Counted from the first letter of the stretch, positions 7,252-17,371 are shown. The stretch is 64,000 nt of DNA from Acidimicrobiales bacterium (GCA_040219085.1 JAVJTC010000011.1:21668-85667), one strand, 5' to 3'. The notes: generated from the letters alone by a model not told the origin. Made by a program: numbers and translations.

Positions 7252-8775
7252 ATGACGGACAAGATCGTTCTCGAGAACATCACCAAGAGGTTCCCCGGCG
7301 TCATCGCCAACGATCACGTGAACCTGCGGGTCGCCCCCGGCGAGATCCACGCCATCTGCGGCGAGAACGGCGCCGGCAAGTCGACGCTGATGAAGATCCT
7401 CTACGGGATGCAACCGCCCGACGAGGGCAGGATGCTCATCGACGGCGCCGAGGTGCACTTCAAGAACCCCAAGGACGCCATCGCCGCCGGCATCGGCATG
7501 GTCCACCAGCACTTCATGCTCGCCGATCAGCTCACCGTGCTCGAGAACGTGATCCTCGGCGCAGAGCCGGGACGTCACGGGACGATCGACTTCGACGGGG
7601 CGCGCGCGAAGCTCGCGCAACTGTCGGAGAACTACGGGCTCGACGTCGCCCCCGACGATCTCGTCGAATCCCTCGAGGTGGGCGAACGTCAACGGGTCGA
7701 GATCATCAAGGTCCTGTTCCGCGGCGCGAAGATCCTCATCCTCGACGAGCCCACAGCCGTTCTGGTCCCCCAGGAGGTCGAGGAGCTCTTCCGCAACATG
7801 CGGGAGCTCAAAGCCGACGACCACACCATCTTGTTCATCGACCACAAACTCGACGAGGTCCTCGAGATATCCGACTCCATCACGGTCATCCGGAGGGGGA
7901 AGACCGTCGGGACCGTGAAGCCCGGTGACGTCACCGCCGGGGATCTGGCCGAGATGATGGTCGGCTCCGAGCTCCCCTCCCCCCAGACCCGCGAGTCGAC
8001 GGTCACCGATCAGGTCGTCTTGTCGGTGCATGACCTGACTGTTGCGAACGAGGACGGCCGCGCCGTCGTCCACGATGTCGAGATGACCATCCACGCGGGT
8101 GAGATCGTCGGCATCGCCGGTGTCGAGGGGAACGGCCAGGGCGAACTCGTCGATGCCCTTCTGGGCCTGCGCCCGGTCACCTCCGGGGTGATCGAGCTCG
8201 GCGGCGAGGACATGGCCGACTGGAACGTCCGGCGCCGTCGCGAAGCCGGGATCGGCTACATCCCCGAAGACCGCCACCGTCGGGGCCTTCTCCTCGAGGC
8301 GCCGCTGTGGGAGAACACGATGCTCGGGTACCAGGGCGCCGAGCCTTACGCCCGCCACGGCTTCTGGTTGGATCCGAAGGCCGCGCACGAGGCGACCGAC
8401 GAGGTCATCGCCAGCTACGACGTGCGCACACCCGGTGCCGACGTCCCGGCCCATGCGCTCTCGGGTGGCAACCAGCAGAAGCTGATCATCGGCCGCGAGA
8501 TGGTCCGCAAGCCCAAACTCCTGATCGCGGCACACCCGACCCGGGGCATCGATGTCGGAGCCCAGGCCACGGTGTGGGAGTTGCTCCGGGACGCCCGGGC
8601 CGAGGGACTGGCGACGCTGCTCGTCTCGGCGGACCTCGACGAGCTCATCGGGCTCTCGGACAGACTCCTGGTCATCCTGCGTGGGAGTCTCGTCGCCGAA
8701 CTGGACCCGGACACGGTGACGCCGCGGGACCTCGGCGCTCACATGACCGGCGCGACCGTGGAGGGGGCGGCATGA
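7252..8775 (+). CDS. Nucleoside ABC transporter, duplicated ATPase subunit
   Basis: The 507-residue protein contains two ABC domains in tandem, as in RbsA/NupO-type ATPases. The first has GENGAGKS (37-44), signature-like LEVGERQRVEIIK and LILDEPTA. The second has a degenerate P-loop (GVEGNGQGELV), signature LSGGNQQK and a Walker B in which IAAHPTRG replaces the usual DEPTRG, so the second site is probably catalytically weak, as usual for this family. The ATG at 7252 starts right before the ABC domain; an upstream in-frame start at 7195 would run through the hairpin loop and is unlikely. It overlaps the next gene by ATGA. Confidence 0.92.
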   Translation: MTDKIVLENITKRFPGVIANDHVNLRVAPGEIHAICGENGAGKSTLMKILYGMQPPDEGRMLIDGAEVHFKNPKDAIAAGIGMVHQHFMLADQLTVLENVILGAEPGRHGTIDFDGARAKLAQLSENYGLDVAPDDLVESLEVGERQRVEIIKVLFRGAKILILDEPTAVLVPQEVEELFRNMRELKADDHTILFIDHKLDEVLEISDSITVIRRGKTVGTVKPGDVTAGDLAEMMVGSELPSPQTRESTVTDQVVLSVHDLTVANEDGRAVVHDVEMTIHAGEIVGIAGVEGNGQGELVDALLGLRPVTSGVIELGGEDMADWNVRRRREAGIGYIPEDRHRRGLLLEAPLWENTMLGYQGAEPYARHGFWLDPKAAHEATDEVIASYDVRTPGADVPAHALSGGNQQKLIIGREMVRKPKLLIAAHPTRGIDVGAQATVWELLRDARAEGLATLLVSADLDELIGLSDRLLVILRGSLVAELDPDTVTPRDLGAHMTGATVEGAA

Positions 8776-9902
8776 TCCTGCGACGGATCGGCTACACCGC
8801 CGCGGCGCCGGCCGCGTCGCTCGTGATCGGCTTCGGGATCGCAGCGGTCATCCTCGCCGTCTCGGGCAACAACCCCTGGACCGCCTACTCGACGATGTTC
8901 GAGGCCGCCACGCGCCTCGAGGTCATGGTCGACATCGTCAACCGGGCCACGCCGCTGTACATCGCCGGGGTCGCCGCCGCCATCGGCTTCCGGATGAACA
9001 TCTTCAACATCGGCGTCGAGGGCCAGTACATCGTCGCCGGGCTACTGGCTGCCAAGACCGGCGCCGAGATCGACCTTCCGGCTCCCCTCCATCTCCTCGT
9101 GATCATCCTCGTCGCAATGGCCTCGGGCGCCGTGTGGGCGCTCATCCCGGCGATCCTCGCCGTCACCCGCAACGTCCACATCGTGATCTCCACGATCATG
9201 TTGAACGCCATCGGCGTCGGCTTCGTCGTGGCCTACCTACTCCCGCGGTGGGACGAACCCGACGCGTCGCTCAACACCGAGACCAAGACCATCCCCGAGT
9301 CGGGTCGTTTCCCCGAGCTCAACAGGTTCGTCGAGTGGTTCACCCGTGACATCGGCGCAGGACGCAGTGTCCTCGGCTTCGTGATCGTCGCGGCGATCGT
9401 CGGCGTCCTCTTCCACCTCTACGTCAACCGGACCACCGCCGGGTACGACCTGAGGGCCTCGGGTATGAATCCGCTCGCCGCCGAGGTCAGTGGGGCCGCC
9501 GAATCCCGGATGGTCATCCAGGCGATGGTGCTGTCGGGCGCCGTCGCCGGCCTCATCGGCCTCCCCGAGATCCTGGGCGTCGACTACGCCTACGGACTCC
9601 AGTTCACGAAGGGCCTCGGCTTCCTCGGACTGGGCGTCGCACTGCTGGGACGCAACCACCCCGGCGGAATCATGGTCGCGGCGCTCATCTTCGCCTTTCT
9701 CGACTCGACCGGCGCGTCGCTGCAGTTCGAGGCAGGGGCGCCACCGGAGATCATCGCGATCATGCAGGGGATCATCGTTCTCGCCGCCGTCATCGTCTAC
9801 GAGGTCGTGAGGCGTCGCCGGGAGGCGGACGAAACCCGTCGAGCGGCCATTGCACTCGCAAAGAAGCAGGGCGAGCCGATTCCCGAGGGGCTGGGAGCAT
9901 GA
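8772..9902 (+). CDS. Nucleoside ABC transporter permease (NupP-like)
   Basis: The 376-residue membrane protein has eight to ten hydrophobic segments. It has the BPD_transp_2 hallmarks: FRMNIFNIGVEGQ near residue 75, TIMLNAIG and GLGFLGLGVALLGRNHP. With the next gene it forms the channel of the BMP-type importer. Its ATG overlaps the ATPase stop (ATGA) and its stop overlaps the next ATG, implying translational coupling. The C-terminus carries a charged cytoplasmic tail (RRRREADETRR). Confidence 0.92.
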   Translation: MILRRIGYTAAAPAASLVIGFGIAAVILAVSGNNPWTAYSTMFEAATRLEVMVDIVNRATPLYIAGVAAAIGFRMNIFNIGVEGQYIVAGLLAAKTGAEIDLPAPLHLLVIILVAMASGAVWALIPAILAVTRNVHIVISTIMLNAIGVGFVVAYLLPRWDEPDASLNTETKTIPESGRFPELNRFVEWFTRDIGAGRSVLGFVIVAAIVGVLFHLYVNRTTAGYDLRASGMNPLAAEVSGAAESRMVIQAMVLSGAVAGLIGLPEILGVDYAYGLQFTKGLGFLGLGVALLGRNHPGGIMVAALIFAFLDSTGASLQFEAGAPPEIIAIMQGIIVLAAVIVYEVVRRRREADETRRAAIALAKKQGEPIPEGLGA

Positions 9903-11206
9903 CCATCACCAGTCCCCCGCCACCGACCGACTCCGTTCCCGCATCGCCCGAGGAGCCGACGCCGCCCGGCCGTGGCCTCACGCTGTCGAAGCCGATGACG
10001 TGGATGCTCTTCGCCGGTCTCGGCGTCCTGCTCATCGCGATCACCGAAGAGATCGCCTCCCCGACCACCAGCGAACTCGCGTCCAGCGGCACGTGGTCCA
10101 CGGCGCTCGGCTACTCCGTGCCGATCCTCATGGCCGGCCTCGGTGGGGTGTGGGCGGAGCGTTCGGGAACCATCAACATCGGTCTCGAGGGGATGCTCGT
10201 CATCGGGACGTGGTGCGGGGCCTACGGCGCACTCGAGTTCGGCCCCTGGTGGGGAGCTGTGCTGGGCGCCTTCGGCGGCGCCGTGTTCGGCCTCATCCAC
10301 GGCGTCGCCACCGTCGGCTTCGGCGTGAATCACATCATCTCCGGCGTCGCGATCAACCTGATGGCCCCCGGCGTCACGCGCTTCCTCGCCGGCGAGATCT
10401 TCTCGGACTACGACGGTGGCTCGATCAGCCAGTCCCCGAGCGTCGACGCCGCGCGCAGGATCGACATCCCACTCCTCTCGGGAGGTCTCGACGGACCTGA
10501 CATCCTCGGGCGCATCGAGAGCTGGGACTGGTTCTTCGTGTCGACGGCTGCCGGAATCGCACGCGGTTTCACAGCCAACCTCTCGCTGCTCACGATCGTG
10601 GCGTTCGCCCTGGTACCGCTCACCGTGTTCATCTTGTGGCGGACCGCCTTCGGTCTGCGGCTCCGCAGCGCTGGTGAGCACCCGATCGCTGCGGACTCAC
10701 TGGGCGTGAACGTGTACAAGTACAAGTACTACAGCTGCGTCATCTCGGGCGCTCTGGCGGGTTTCGGCGGTGCCTACCTCGTCACCGAGCTGACGGGTAT
10801 CTACAAGGAGAACCAGGTCAACGGGCGCGGCTTCATCGGCCTGGCGACGATGATCTTCGGCAACTGGCGCCCCGTGGGAACCATGCTGGGAGGCGTCCTG
10901 TTCGGCTTCACCGACGTCCTCCAGTTGCGTGACCGCCCCGCCCAGCACGCTCTGCTGCTGGTCCTGTGCCTCGGCCTGGCGGCCGGGATGCTGTGGATGC
11001 TGTGGCGCCGACGCCACCGGCCGGCGATGATGCTGGCAGTCGCGTCAGTCGGCTTCCTGATCTGGTACCTCTCGACCGACAGCGTCCCGAAGCAGCTCGC
11101 ACCGGTGATCCCCAACATCGCCGTGTTGGTGGTGCTCGTCTTCTACGCCAAACGCCTACGGATGCCTGCCGCGAACGGCCTGGAGTACCGCAAGGGCGAC
11201 CAGTGA
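9899..11206 (+). CDS. Nucleoside ABC transporter permease (NupQ-like)
   Basis: This second permease (435 residues) has the family motif ERSGTINIGLEGMLVIG near residue 85, INLMAPGVTRF, the EAA-like region SAGEHPIAADSLGVNV and GRGFIGLATMIFGNWRP. About ten membrane segments are visible. Compared with usual NupQ-type subunits (about 310-330 residues) it has an extra proline-rich N-terminus of roughly 30 residues and extra C-terminal hydrophobic segments after FTDVLQL. It overlaps its neighbours by four bases on both sides. Confidence 0.9.
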   Translation: MTITSPPPPTDSVPASPEEPTPPGRGLTLSKPMTWMLFAGLGVLLIAITEEIASPTTSELASSGTWSTALGYSVPILMAGLGGVWAERSGTINIGLEGMLVIGTWCGAYGALEFGPWWGAVLGAFGGAVFGLIHGVATVGFGVNHIISGVAINLMAPGVTRFLAGEIFSDYDGGSISQSPSVDAARRIDIPLLSGGLDGPDILGRIESWDWFFVSTAAGIARGFTANLSLLTIVAFALVPLTVFILWRTAFGLRLRSAGEHPIAADSLGVNVYKYKYYSCVISGALAGFGGAYLVTELTGIYKENQVNGRGFIGLATMIFGNWRPVGTMLGGVLFGFTDVLQLRDRPAQHALLLVLCLGLAAGMLWMLWRRRHRPAMMLAVASVGFLIWYLSTDSVPKQLAPVIPNIAVLVVLVFYAKRLRMPAANGLEYRKGDQ

Positions 11207-11601
11207 CCGAGCGCGCCGTCCCCGGTATCGACTGGCCCGCTCTGACAGCGAAGGCGGACGCCGCGGCGGCCCGCGCCTACGCCGGCTACTCGGGCCTCAC
11301 GGTCGGCGCGGCCGCGGTGGTCGACGACGGACGCATCATCACAGGCTGCAACGTCGAGAACGCGTCGTTCGGCCTGACGCTGTGCGCCGAGTGCGGCATC
11401 GTCTCCCAACTCCACGCCACCGGGGGCGGACGTCTGGTGGCGCTGGCCGTCACCGACGGTGACGGCCAGCCCCTGACGCCGTGTGGCCGGTGCCGCCAGC
11501 TCCTGTTCGAACACGGCGGCGCCGAACTCGTCGTCAACGAGACGGACACGGTCGGCCAACTACTTCCCGGTGCGTTCGGCCCGGACGACCTGCCCGAGTA
11601 G
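11203..11601 (+). CDS. cdd: Cytidine deaminase
   Basis: The 132-residue enzyme deaminates (deoxy)cytidine to (deoxy)uridine. The zinc and catalytic motifs are complete: CNVENASFGLTLCAEC (with the catalytic Glu in CAE) and TPCGRCRQLL. It is the small homotetrameric type. The GTG start at 11203 overlaps the permease stop (GTGA). Its place directly after the permeases and before thymidine phosphorylase shows that imported pyrimidine nucleosides are processed at once. Confidence 0.95.
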   Translation: MTERAVPGIDWPALTAKADAAAARAYAGYSGLTVGAAAVVDDGRIITGCNVENASFGLTLCAECGIVSQLHATGGGRLVALAVTDGDGQPLTPCGRCRQLLFEHGGAELVVNETDTVGQLLPGAFGPDDLPE

Positions 11602-11652
11602 TCCCGCCGGGCGTATCCTCCGGAGACCAGCCGCCCGACCGGGAGCCCGCCG

Positions 11653-12939
11653 ATGACACACGCGATGGTCGACCTCATCGTCGCCAAGCGCGACGGCGGG
11701 CGCCTGACCGATGACCAGATCGACTGGTTCATCGAGGGTTTCACCGACGAGACCCTCCCCGACGAGCAGGCCTCCGCGCTGTTGATGGCGATCCTGTTCA
11801 ACGGCATGGAGCCCGACGAGCTCGCCCGTTGGACGGCCCGCATGATCGACTCCGGCGAACGGCTGGACCTCTCCTCGCTCGACCGACCCACGGTCGACAA
11901 GCACTCCACCGGCGGCGTCGGCGACAAGGTGTCGCTCGTCCTCGCCCCGCTCGTCGCGGCATGCGGCGCAGCGGTCCCCCAGCTTTCGGGGCGCGGTCTC
12001 GGTCACACCGGCGGAACCCTCGACAAGCTCGAGGCGATCCCCGGCTGGAAGGCCGCTCTGTCCAACGACGAGATGATCCGTGTCCTGCGCGATGTGGGCG
12101 CGGTCATCTGCGCGGCCGGGTCGGGTCTCGCGCCCGCCGATCGCCGGATGTACGCCCTGCGCGACGTCACCGGGACCGTGGAATCCATCCCGCTCATCGC
12201 GAGTTCGATCATGTCGAAGAAGATCGCCGAGGGGACCGAGTCACTCGTGCTCGATGTCAAGGTCGGTACCGGCGCGTTCATGAAGACCCTCGAGGACGCC
12301 ACCGAGTTGGCCGAGACCATGGTGGCACTCGGCTGGAACTCCGGCGTGCGCACGACCGCCCTGCTCACCGACATGTCGACGCCGCTGGGACGCAGCGCCG
12401 GCAACGCCGTCGAAGTGGCCGAATCCGTCGAGACGCTCGCCGGTGGCGGCCCCGCCGACCTCGTGGAGATCACCCTCGCCCTGGCGCGTGAGATGTTGTC
12501 GCTCGCTGGGATCGACGACGTCGACCCGGCTGATGCCCTCGCAGACGGTCGGGCCATGGACGCCTGGCACACCATGATCACCGCCCAGGGCGGCGACTCC
12601 GACGCGCCGCTCCCCGAGCCGCGTGAGACCGAGACGATCGTCGCTCCCCACACCGGGACCCTGACCCGCCTGGACGCGCTCGACGTCGGGCTCGCCGCAT
12701 GGCGACTCGGTGCCGGCCGCGCCCGCAAGGAGGATCCGGTCGCGGCCGCCGCCGGGGTCCTCTGGCACGCCGTGCCAGGCGACACGGTCGAGGCCGGGCA
12801 ACCCCTGTTCACCCTGCACGCCGACGACGAGAGCCGAATCCCCGTCGCCGTTGACACCCTCGACGAGGCCTACGACATCGACACGACGAACGGCGACGGC
12901 GGCAGCCGCAAGCTCGTACTCGGGCGGATAGGCCGATGA
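11653..12939 (+). CDS. deoA: Thymidine/pyrimidine-nucleoside phosphorylase
   Basis: The 428-residue enzyme cleaves thymidine, deoxyuridine or uridine with phosphate to base and (deoxy)ribose-1-phosphate. The family signature SGRGLGHTGGTLDKLE is intact, as are the phosphate-site KHSTGGVGDK and the C-terminal domain ending in TLHADDESR. The length is normal. A TATCCT box at 11614 and a GGGAG ribosome site suggest an additional promoter. The stop overlaps the next ATG. Whether it prefers thymidine (deoA) or all pyrimidine nucleosides (pdp) cannot be told. Confidence 0.93.
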   Translation: MTHAMVDLIVAKRDGGRLTDDQIDWFIEGFTDETLPDEQASALLMAILFNGMEPDELARWTARMIDSGERLDLSSLDRPTVDKHSTGGVGDKVSLVLAPLVAACGAAVPQLSGRGLGHTGGTLDKLEAIPGWKAALSNDEMIRVLRDVGAVICAAGSGLAPADRRMYALRDVTGTVESIPLIASSIMSKKIAEGTESLVLDVKVGTGAFMKTLEDATELAETMVALGWNSGVRTTALLTDMSTPLGRSAGNAVEVAESVETLAGGGPADLVEITLALAREMLSLAGIDDVDPADALADGRAMDAWHTMITAQGGDSDAPLPEPRETETIVAPHTGTLTRLDALDVGLAAWRLGAGRARKEDPVAAAAGVLWHAVPGDTVEAGQPLFTLHADDESRIPVAVDTLDEAYDIDTTNGDGGSRKLVLGRIGR

Positions 12940-13790
12940 GCGGCCTCGACGCCACCCGGCTCGCCGACTACGAGCGCGACGGCTTCGTCGTGCTCCCGGA
13001 CTTCGTGTCAGCCGAGAGGTGCGAGACACTGCGGCATCGGGCCCTCGAGATCATCGACGCCTTCGATCCGACGACCGTTCCGGCGGCCGTGTTCTCCACG
13101 ACCGATCAGACCCACGCCCAGGAGCAGTACTTTCTCACCTCCGGCGGTGAGATCCGCTGCTTCCTCGAAGACGGGGTATTCGCCGACGGCCGCCTCAGCG
13201 TTCCCAAGGACCGGGCGGTCAACAAGATCGGCCACGCGATGCACGACCGGGATCCGGTGTTCGAGGCCTTCTCCTACACGCCCGACCTCGCCGATGTGCT
13301 CGCGTCGCTCGGCTTCACCGAACCCACCGCCCTGCAGTCCATGTACATCTGCAAGGCGGCCGGCACCGGCGGAGAGGTCATCGCTCACTGTGATCACACG
13401 TTCCTGTGGACCGAACCGCAGTCCGTCGTGGGCCTGTGGTTCGCGATCGACGACGCGACGGTCGACAACGGCTGCCTGTGGGCCCTCCCTGGCGGCCACC
13501 GCCTCGGAGCCCGCACCCGGTTCCGTCGTGTCGGCAACGGCACCACGACCGAGGTCCTGGACCCCGAGCCGTACCCGACCGAGGGCTTCGTCCCGCTGGA
13601 GGCGCCCCGGGGCACGCTGGTGGTCCTCGACGGCACCCTCCCCCACCGCAGCGAGCCGAACCGCTCCGAACGGTCCCGCCACGCCTACACGCTGCACGTG
13701 ATCGACGCGACCGCCGAGTACCCCGCGGACAACTGGCTCCGGCGGGACGACACCCTGCCCCTACGGCCGTACTTCACGGTGGCGGCATGA
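12936..13790 (+). CDS. PhyH-family Fe(II)/2-oxoglutarate oxygenase
   Basis: The 284-residue protein belongs to the phytanoyl-CoA dioxygenase family. The metal triad is visible: H151-x-D153 (VIAHCDHTF) and a distal His in [12 protein letters not shown], followed by an Arg that would bind 2-oxoglutarate. The family hydroxylates many small molecules besides phytanoyl-CoA. It is locked between deoA and add by four-base overlaps, so a role on a modified nucleoside, base or sugar is an attractive inference. The start ATG overlaps the deoA stop. Confidence 0.8.
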   Translation: MSGLDATRLADYERDGFVVLPDFVSAERCETLRHRALEIIDAFDPTTVPAAVFSTTDQTHAQEQYFLTSGGEIRCFLEDGVFADGRLSVPKDRAVNKIGHAMHDRDPVFEAFSYTPDLADVLASLGFTEPTALQSMYICKAAGTGGEVIAHCDHTFLWTEPQSVVGLWFAIDDATVDNGCLWALPGGHRLGARTRFRRVGNGTTTEVLDPEPYPTEGFVPLEAPRGTLVVLDGTLPHRSEPNRSERSRHAYTLHVIDATAEYPADNWLRRDDTLPLRPYFTVAA

Positions 13791-14863
13791 CCACACCCAC
13801 ACTGACCGAGATCCGCTCTGCGCCGAAGGTACTGCTCCACGACCACCTCGACGGTGGCGTGCGGCCGGCCACCGTCATCGAACTCGCCGACCAGACCGGC
13901 TACCGGGGTCTGCCTACGGCCGACGTGGACGAACTCGCCGCCTGGATGGTGCGCGGCGCACATCGCCTGGACCTCACCCTGTACCTCGAGACCTTCGCCC
14001 ACACCGTCGGGGTCATGCAGAGCCCCGAGGCGCTCGCCCGGGTGGCTCGCGAGTGCGCCGAGGATCTCGCCGCCGACGGCGTCGTCTACGCCGAGGTCCG
14101 CTTCGCCCCGGAGCTCCATGTGGAGGCCGGGCTGTCCCTCGACGCCGTCGTGGAGGCCGTCACCGCCGGGTTCGCCGAAGGCTCCGCCGGCCGGGGAATC
14201 CGCATCGGCACCCTCCTGACAGCCATGCGGACGGCGGCCCGTTCACTCGAGATCGCCGAGCTCGCGGTCCGCTGGCGTGACCGTGGCGTCGTCGGTTTCG
14301 ACATCGCCGGCGCCGAGGCGGGCAACCCGCCCACCCGTCACCTCGACGCCTTCCAGTACATCCACCGCGAGAACTTCCACATCACCATCCACGCCGGAGA
14401 GGCCTACGGCCCACCGTCGATCTGGGAAGCCGTCCAGTACTGCGGCGCGGAGCGCCTCGGCCACGGTGTACGCATCGTCGACGACATCACCACCGGCGAC
14501 GACGGGGAACCGGTCCTCGGACCACTGGCCGCCTACATCCGTGACCTCCGCATCCCCCTGGAGCTGTGTCCCACCTCCAACGTGCACACCGGGGCCGCGG
14601 CGTCGATCGCCGAGCATCCCATCAAGATGCTCACCGACCTCCGATTCCGCGTGACCATGAACACCGACAACCGCCTGATGAGCGCCACGACGATGTCTCA
14701 GGAGTTCGCGACGTGCGCCGAGGCGTTCGGCTGGGACTGGTCCCGCCTTCGGTGGATGACGATCAACGCGATGAAGAGCGCCTTCATCCCCTTCGACGAA
14801 CGCCTCGCTCTCATCGACGACGTCATCAAGCCCGGCTACGCCGAACTGCTCGCCGCACGGTGA
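13787..14863 (+). CDS. add: Adenosine deaminase
   Basis: The 358-residue amidohydrolase converts (deoxy)adenosine to (deoxy)inosine. Metal ligands appear in LHDHLDG (H18, H20) and IHAGEAYG, which also holds the catalytic Glu. [10 protein letters not shown] and the C-terminal MNTDNRLMS follow; many adenosine deaminases have NTDDP here, and NTDNR is the actinobacterial form I remember. The ATG at 13787 overlaps the oxygenase stop and its own stop overlaps the next GTG. Confidence 0.93.
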   Translation: MTTPTLTEIRSAPKVLLHDHLDGGVRPATVIELADQTGYRGLPTADVDELAAWMVRGAHRLDLTLYLETFAHTVGVMQSPEALARVARECAEDLAADGVVYAEVRFAPELHVEAGLSLDAVVEAVTAGFAEGSAGRGIRIGTLLTAMRTAARSLEIAELAVRWRDRGVVGFDIAGAEAGNPPTRHLDAFQYIHRENFHITIHAGEAYGPPSIWEAVQYCGAERLGHGVRIVDDITTGDDGEPVLGPLAAYIRDLRIPLELCPTSNVHTGAAASIAEHPIKMLTDLRFRVTMNTDNRLMSATTMSQEFATCAEAFGWDWSRLRWMTINAMKSAFIPFDERLALIDDVIKPGYAELLAAR

Positions 14864-15582
14864 CCGCCGTCGATGTGGTGGCGCTCGACGCCGATGACAC
14901 CCTCTGGGAGAACGAGGTCATGTTCGCCGCGGTACACGACCGGTTGCGTGAGCTCGTGACCAGGTACTGCGGACCGGACCTCGACGTCGATGCCGCTCTC
15001 GCCGACGTGGAGCGCTCCAACCTCGAGATCTTCGGCTACGGCGTGAAGGCCTTCACGCTGTCGATGATCGAGACCGCCATCACTCTCACCGACAGCCGCG
15101 TCCCGGCGAGGGAGATCCACGAGATCGTCGAATGGGGCAAATGGATCCTCAACCACCCCGTCGAGCTGCTGCCGGGGGTGGCCGAGACCGTGCCCACACT
15201 CGCCTCGGAGTACCGGCTCGTGCTCATCACCAAGGGCGACCTGTTGAACCAGGAGGCCAAGTTCGCCGGTTCAGGACTCGCTGACCACTTCGACGTGGTC
15301 GAGATCGTCGCTGAGAAGAACACCGACACCTACAGGCGAGTTCTGGACGCGCATGACATCGATCCGGCCACCTTCGTCATGGTCGGCAACTCGATGCGCT
15401 CCGACATCGTGCCGGTGGTTGCCATCGGCGGCCGCGCGATCCACGTCGCCGCGCAGTACACGTGGGAGCTCGAGACGGTCGATGCGCAGACCCGGGCGGC
15501 CCACGCGAACGGCTACGTGGAGCTGGACGATTTCGCCGCACTCCCGACCGTGCTCGCACAGATGGCCGACGGGGCGCTGTGA
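14860..15582 (+). CDS. HAD-superfamily phosphatase
   Basis: The 240-residue protein has HAD motif [11 protein letters not shown] (both catalytic Asp), motif II LITKGD, a Lys in AEKNTD and motif [13 protein letters not shown]. The cap is of helical type between motifs I and II. It sits between add and the pseudouridine genes with a GTGA overlap, so a nucleotide or sugar phosphate such as a nucleoside monophosphate is a likely substrate. The actual substrate is unknown. Confidence 0.83.
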   Translation: MTAVDVVALDADDTLWENEVMFAAVHDRLRELVTRYCGPDLDVDAALADVERSNLEIFGYGVKAFTLSMIETAITLTDSRVPAREIHEIVEWGKWILNHPVELLPGVAETVPTLASEYRLVLITKGDLLNQEAKFAGSGLADHFDVVEIVAEKNTDTYRRVLDAHDIDPATFVMVGNSMRSDIVPVVAIGGRAIHVAAQYTWELETVDAQTRAAHANGYVELDDFAALPTVLAQMADGAL

Positions 15583-15606
15583 GCTGCGCTCGATGACACC
15601 GACGCG

Positions 15607-16473
15607 ATGACCCCCACGGTGGTCGCCGTCGGGGACCTGATGACCGACATCGTCGTCGAGCTGGGCGGCCCGATCGCGCTCGGGACCGACACCCGAGCCC
15701 GCATCACACACCGTCGCGGTGGAGCGGCCGCCAACTTCGCGGTCGCCGCGGCAGGCCTCGGTGCCCACGTCCGCTTCGTCGCAAACGTCGGTGACGACGC
15801 CGACGGACGCGCGCTCGAAGACGCTCTCCGTGCCGCGGATGTCGAGCCGAGACTCAGCCGGGGCGGACGGACGGGCACGATCGTCGTGCTGGTCGACGAC
15901 AGCGGTGAGCGGACGATGCTCAACGACCGTGCCTCCGCCTCCGAGTTGGCGGAGCTGCCCGCCGGCCTCCTCGACGAAGCCGACGCCCTCGCCCTGACGG
16001 GCTACTCGTTCCTCGCCGACCCGGAACGCGAGACGGTCACCGCACTTGCAGCGAGCGCTCTGGCCGCGGGTATCCCCGTGATCGTCGACATCGCCTCCGC
16101 AGGCGCCGTCGCCACGCTCGGCGTGGACGAGTTCCTCACCCGCCTCGCCGCCGTCGCACCGACGGTCGTCCACTGCAACGAGGACGAGGCTCAGCTGGTT
16201 GCGACGGTCCAACCGGTCCGCGAACTCGCGGGCACGGTGGTCGTACACCGCGGCGACGCCCCGGCGATGGTGCACAGGGGCGTCGACTCGACCGGCGTGC
16301 CGCCGCTCGTCGTCGAGCACGTCACGGACTCCACGGGAGCCGGCGACGCCTTCGTCGCGGGTTGGTCCGTGGCCTTTCTCAACGGCGCGGACGCCCTCGA
16401 CGCCACACGATCGGGGCACGCCGCCGCCGCCGCCCACCTCCACCGACAGGAGACATCCCGTGCGCCACGGTGA
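15607..16473 (+). CDS. psuK: PfkB-family kinase, probable pseudouridine kinase
   Basis: The 288-residue ribokinase-fold enzyme has GDLMTDIVVE at the start, the PfkB1-like GGAAANFAVAAAGLGA, and the PfkB2 signature DSTGAGDAF with its catalytic Asp. The next gene is psuG, overlapping by 14 bases, which strongly suggests phosphorylation of pseudouridine to its 5'-phosphate. The family itself includes ribokinase, fructokinase and adenosine kinase, so the substrate assignment rests on context. The ATG at 15607 is used because an upstream ATG at 15592 runs into a stop. Confidence 0.8.
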   Translation: MTPTVVAVGDLMTDIVVELGGPIALGTDTRARITHRRGGAAANFAVAAAGLGAHVRFVANVGDDADGRALEDALRAADVEPRLSRGGRTGTIVVLVDDSGERTMLNDRASASELAELPAGLLDEADALALTGYSFLADPERETVTALAASALAAGIPVIVDIASAGAVATLGVDEFLTRLAAVAPTVVHCNEDEAQLVATVQPVRELAGTVVVHRGDAPAMVHRGVDSTGVPPLVVEHVTDSTGAGDAFVAGWSVAFLNGADALDATRSGHAAAAAHLHRQETSRAPR

Positions 16474-17371
16474 CCTGGACGCAGTGCGCTTCTCCGAAGA
16501 AGTCGCCGACGCGCTCGCGGAGCGCCGCCCCGTCGTCGCTCTCGAGTCGACGGTCTACTCGCTGCTAGGTCTGCCGGCGCCGCACAACGCCGAGGCGCTG
16601 GACCGGTCCCTGTCGGTGATCCGTGCCAGCGGGGCGACCCCCGCTGTCACTGCCGTCGTGGACGGGACCGTCCGGGTGGGAGTCGAAGTGGCCGACCACG
16701 AGCGGATCCTCGCCGCCGACGCCAAGGTCGCCGAACGCGACCTTCCCGTGGCCGTCGGACTCGACTGGCCTGTGGGTGTCACCACGGTCTCCGCGTCGCT
16801 CGCGATCGCCGCCCGGGCCGGAATCAGGGTCTTCGCCACCGGCGGGATCGGCGGGGTGCACCGCGATGTCGACGACACCGGCGACGTGAGCGCAGACCTC
16901 GGCGCCCTTGCCCGACACCGCGTCTGTTGCGTGTCGGCGGGCGCCAAGTCGTTCCTCGACCTGCCCCGCACGCTCGAAGTGCTCGAGACCCTCGGCGTGC
17001 CCGTCATCGGATTCGGCACCGACCACTTCCCTGCGTTCTGGGTGCGATCCTCGGGCGTCCCCCTCTCGCACCGCGTGGACGATCCCGCGGCCGCAGCGGC
17101 CATCGCCGCGCACGCGACCACAGGGGTTCTCGTCGCCAACCCTTGTCCGGAGGCCGACGCGCTGACCGCAGAGGTCGTCGACGCGGCCATCGCCGAAGCC
17201 CTCGCCGAGGCCGAAGAGGAAGGGGTCAGGGGAGGCGCCGTGACACCTCTGGTGCTCGCCCGGGTGGCCGCGGCGACCGGCGGAGCGACGCTGCCCGCGA
17301 ACGTCGCTCTCGTCGAGTCGAACGCCCGCCTCGCGACCCTGATCGCGACTGCGCCGCCCCTCACCGACTGA
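16460..17371 (+). CDS. psuG: Pseudouridine-5'-phosphate glycosidase
   Basis: The 303-residue enzyme breaks the C-C glycosidic bond of pseudouridine 5'-phosphate into uracil and ribose 5-phosphate. Family segments are VALESTVYSLLGLP, VGLDWPVGVTTVSASL (the usual psuG has GATTVAAT here), FATGGIGGVHR, CVSAGAKSFLDL and LETLGVPVIGFGTDHFPAFW. Length is typical. The GTG at 16460 follows CAGGAGACATCCC, a strong ribosome site inside the end of psuK. Uracil released here could be recovered by Upp, encoded at 22296. It is the last gene of the operon, convergent to ogt. Confidence 0.93.
   Translation: MRHGDLDAVRFSEEVADALAERRPVVALESTVYSLLGLPAPHNAEALDRSLSVIRASGATPAVTAVVDGTVRVGVEVADHERILAADAKVAERDLPVAVGLDWPVGVTTVSASLAIAARAGIRVFATGGIGGVHRDVDDTGDVSADLGALARHRVCCVSAGAKSFLDLPRTLEVLETLGVPVIGFGTDHFPAFWVRSSGVPLSHRVDDPAAAAAIAAHATTGVLVANPCPEADALTAEVVDAAIAEALAEAEEEGVRGGAVTPLVLARVAAATGGATLPANVALVESNARLATLIATAPPLTD

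Noticed and set aside
7192..8742. 516-codon minus-strand open frame opposite the ABC ATPase
   Set aside because: The plus strand has Walker and signature motifs; the minus frame has none.
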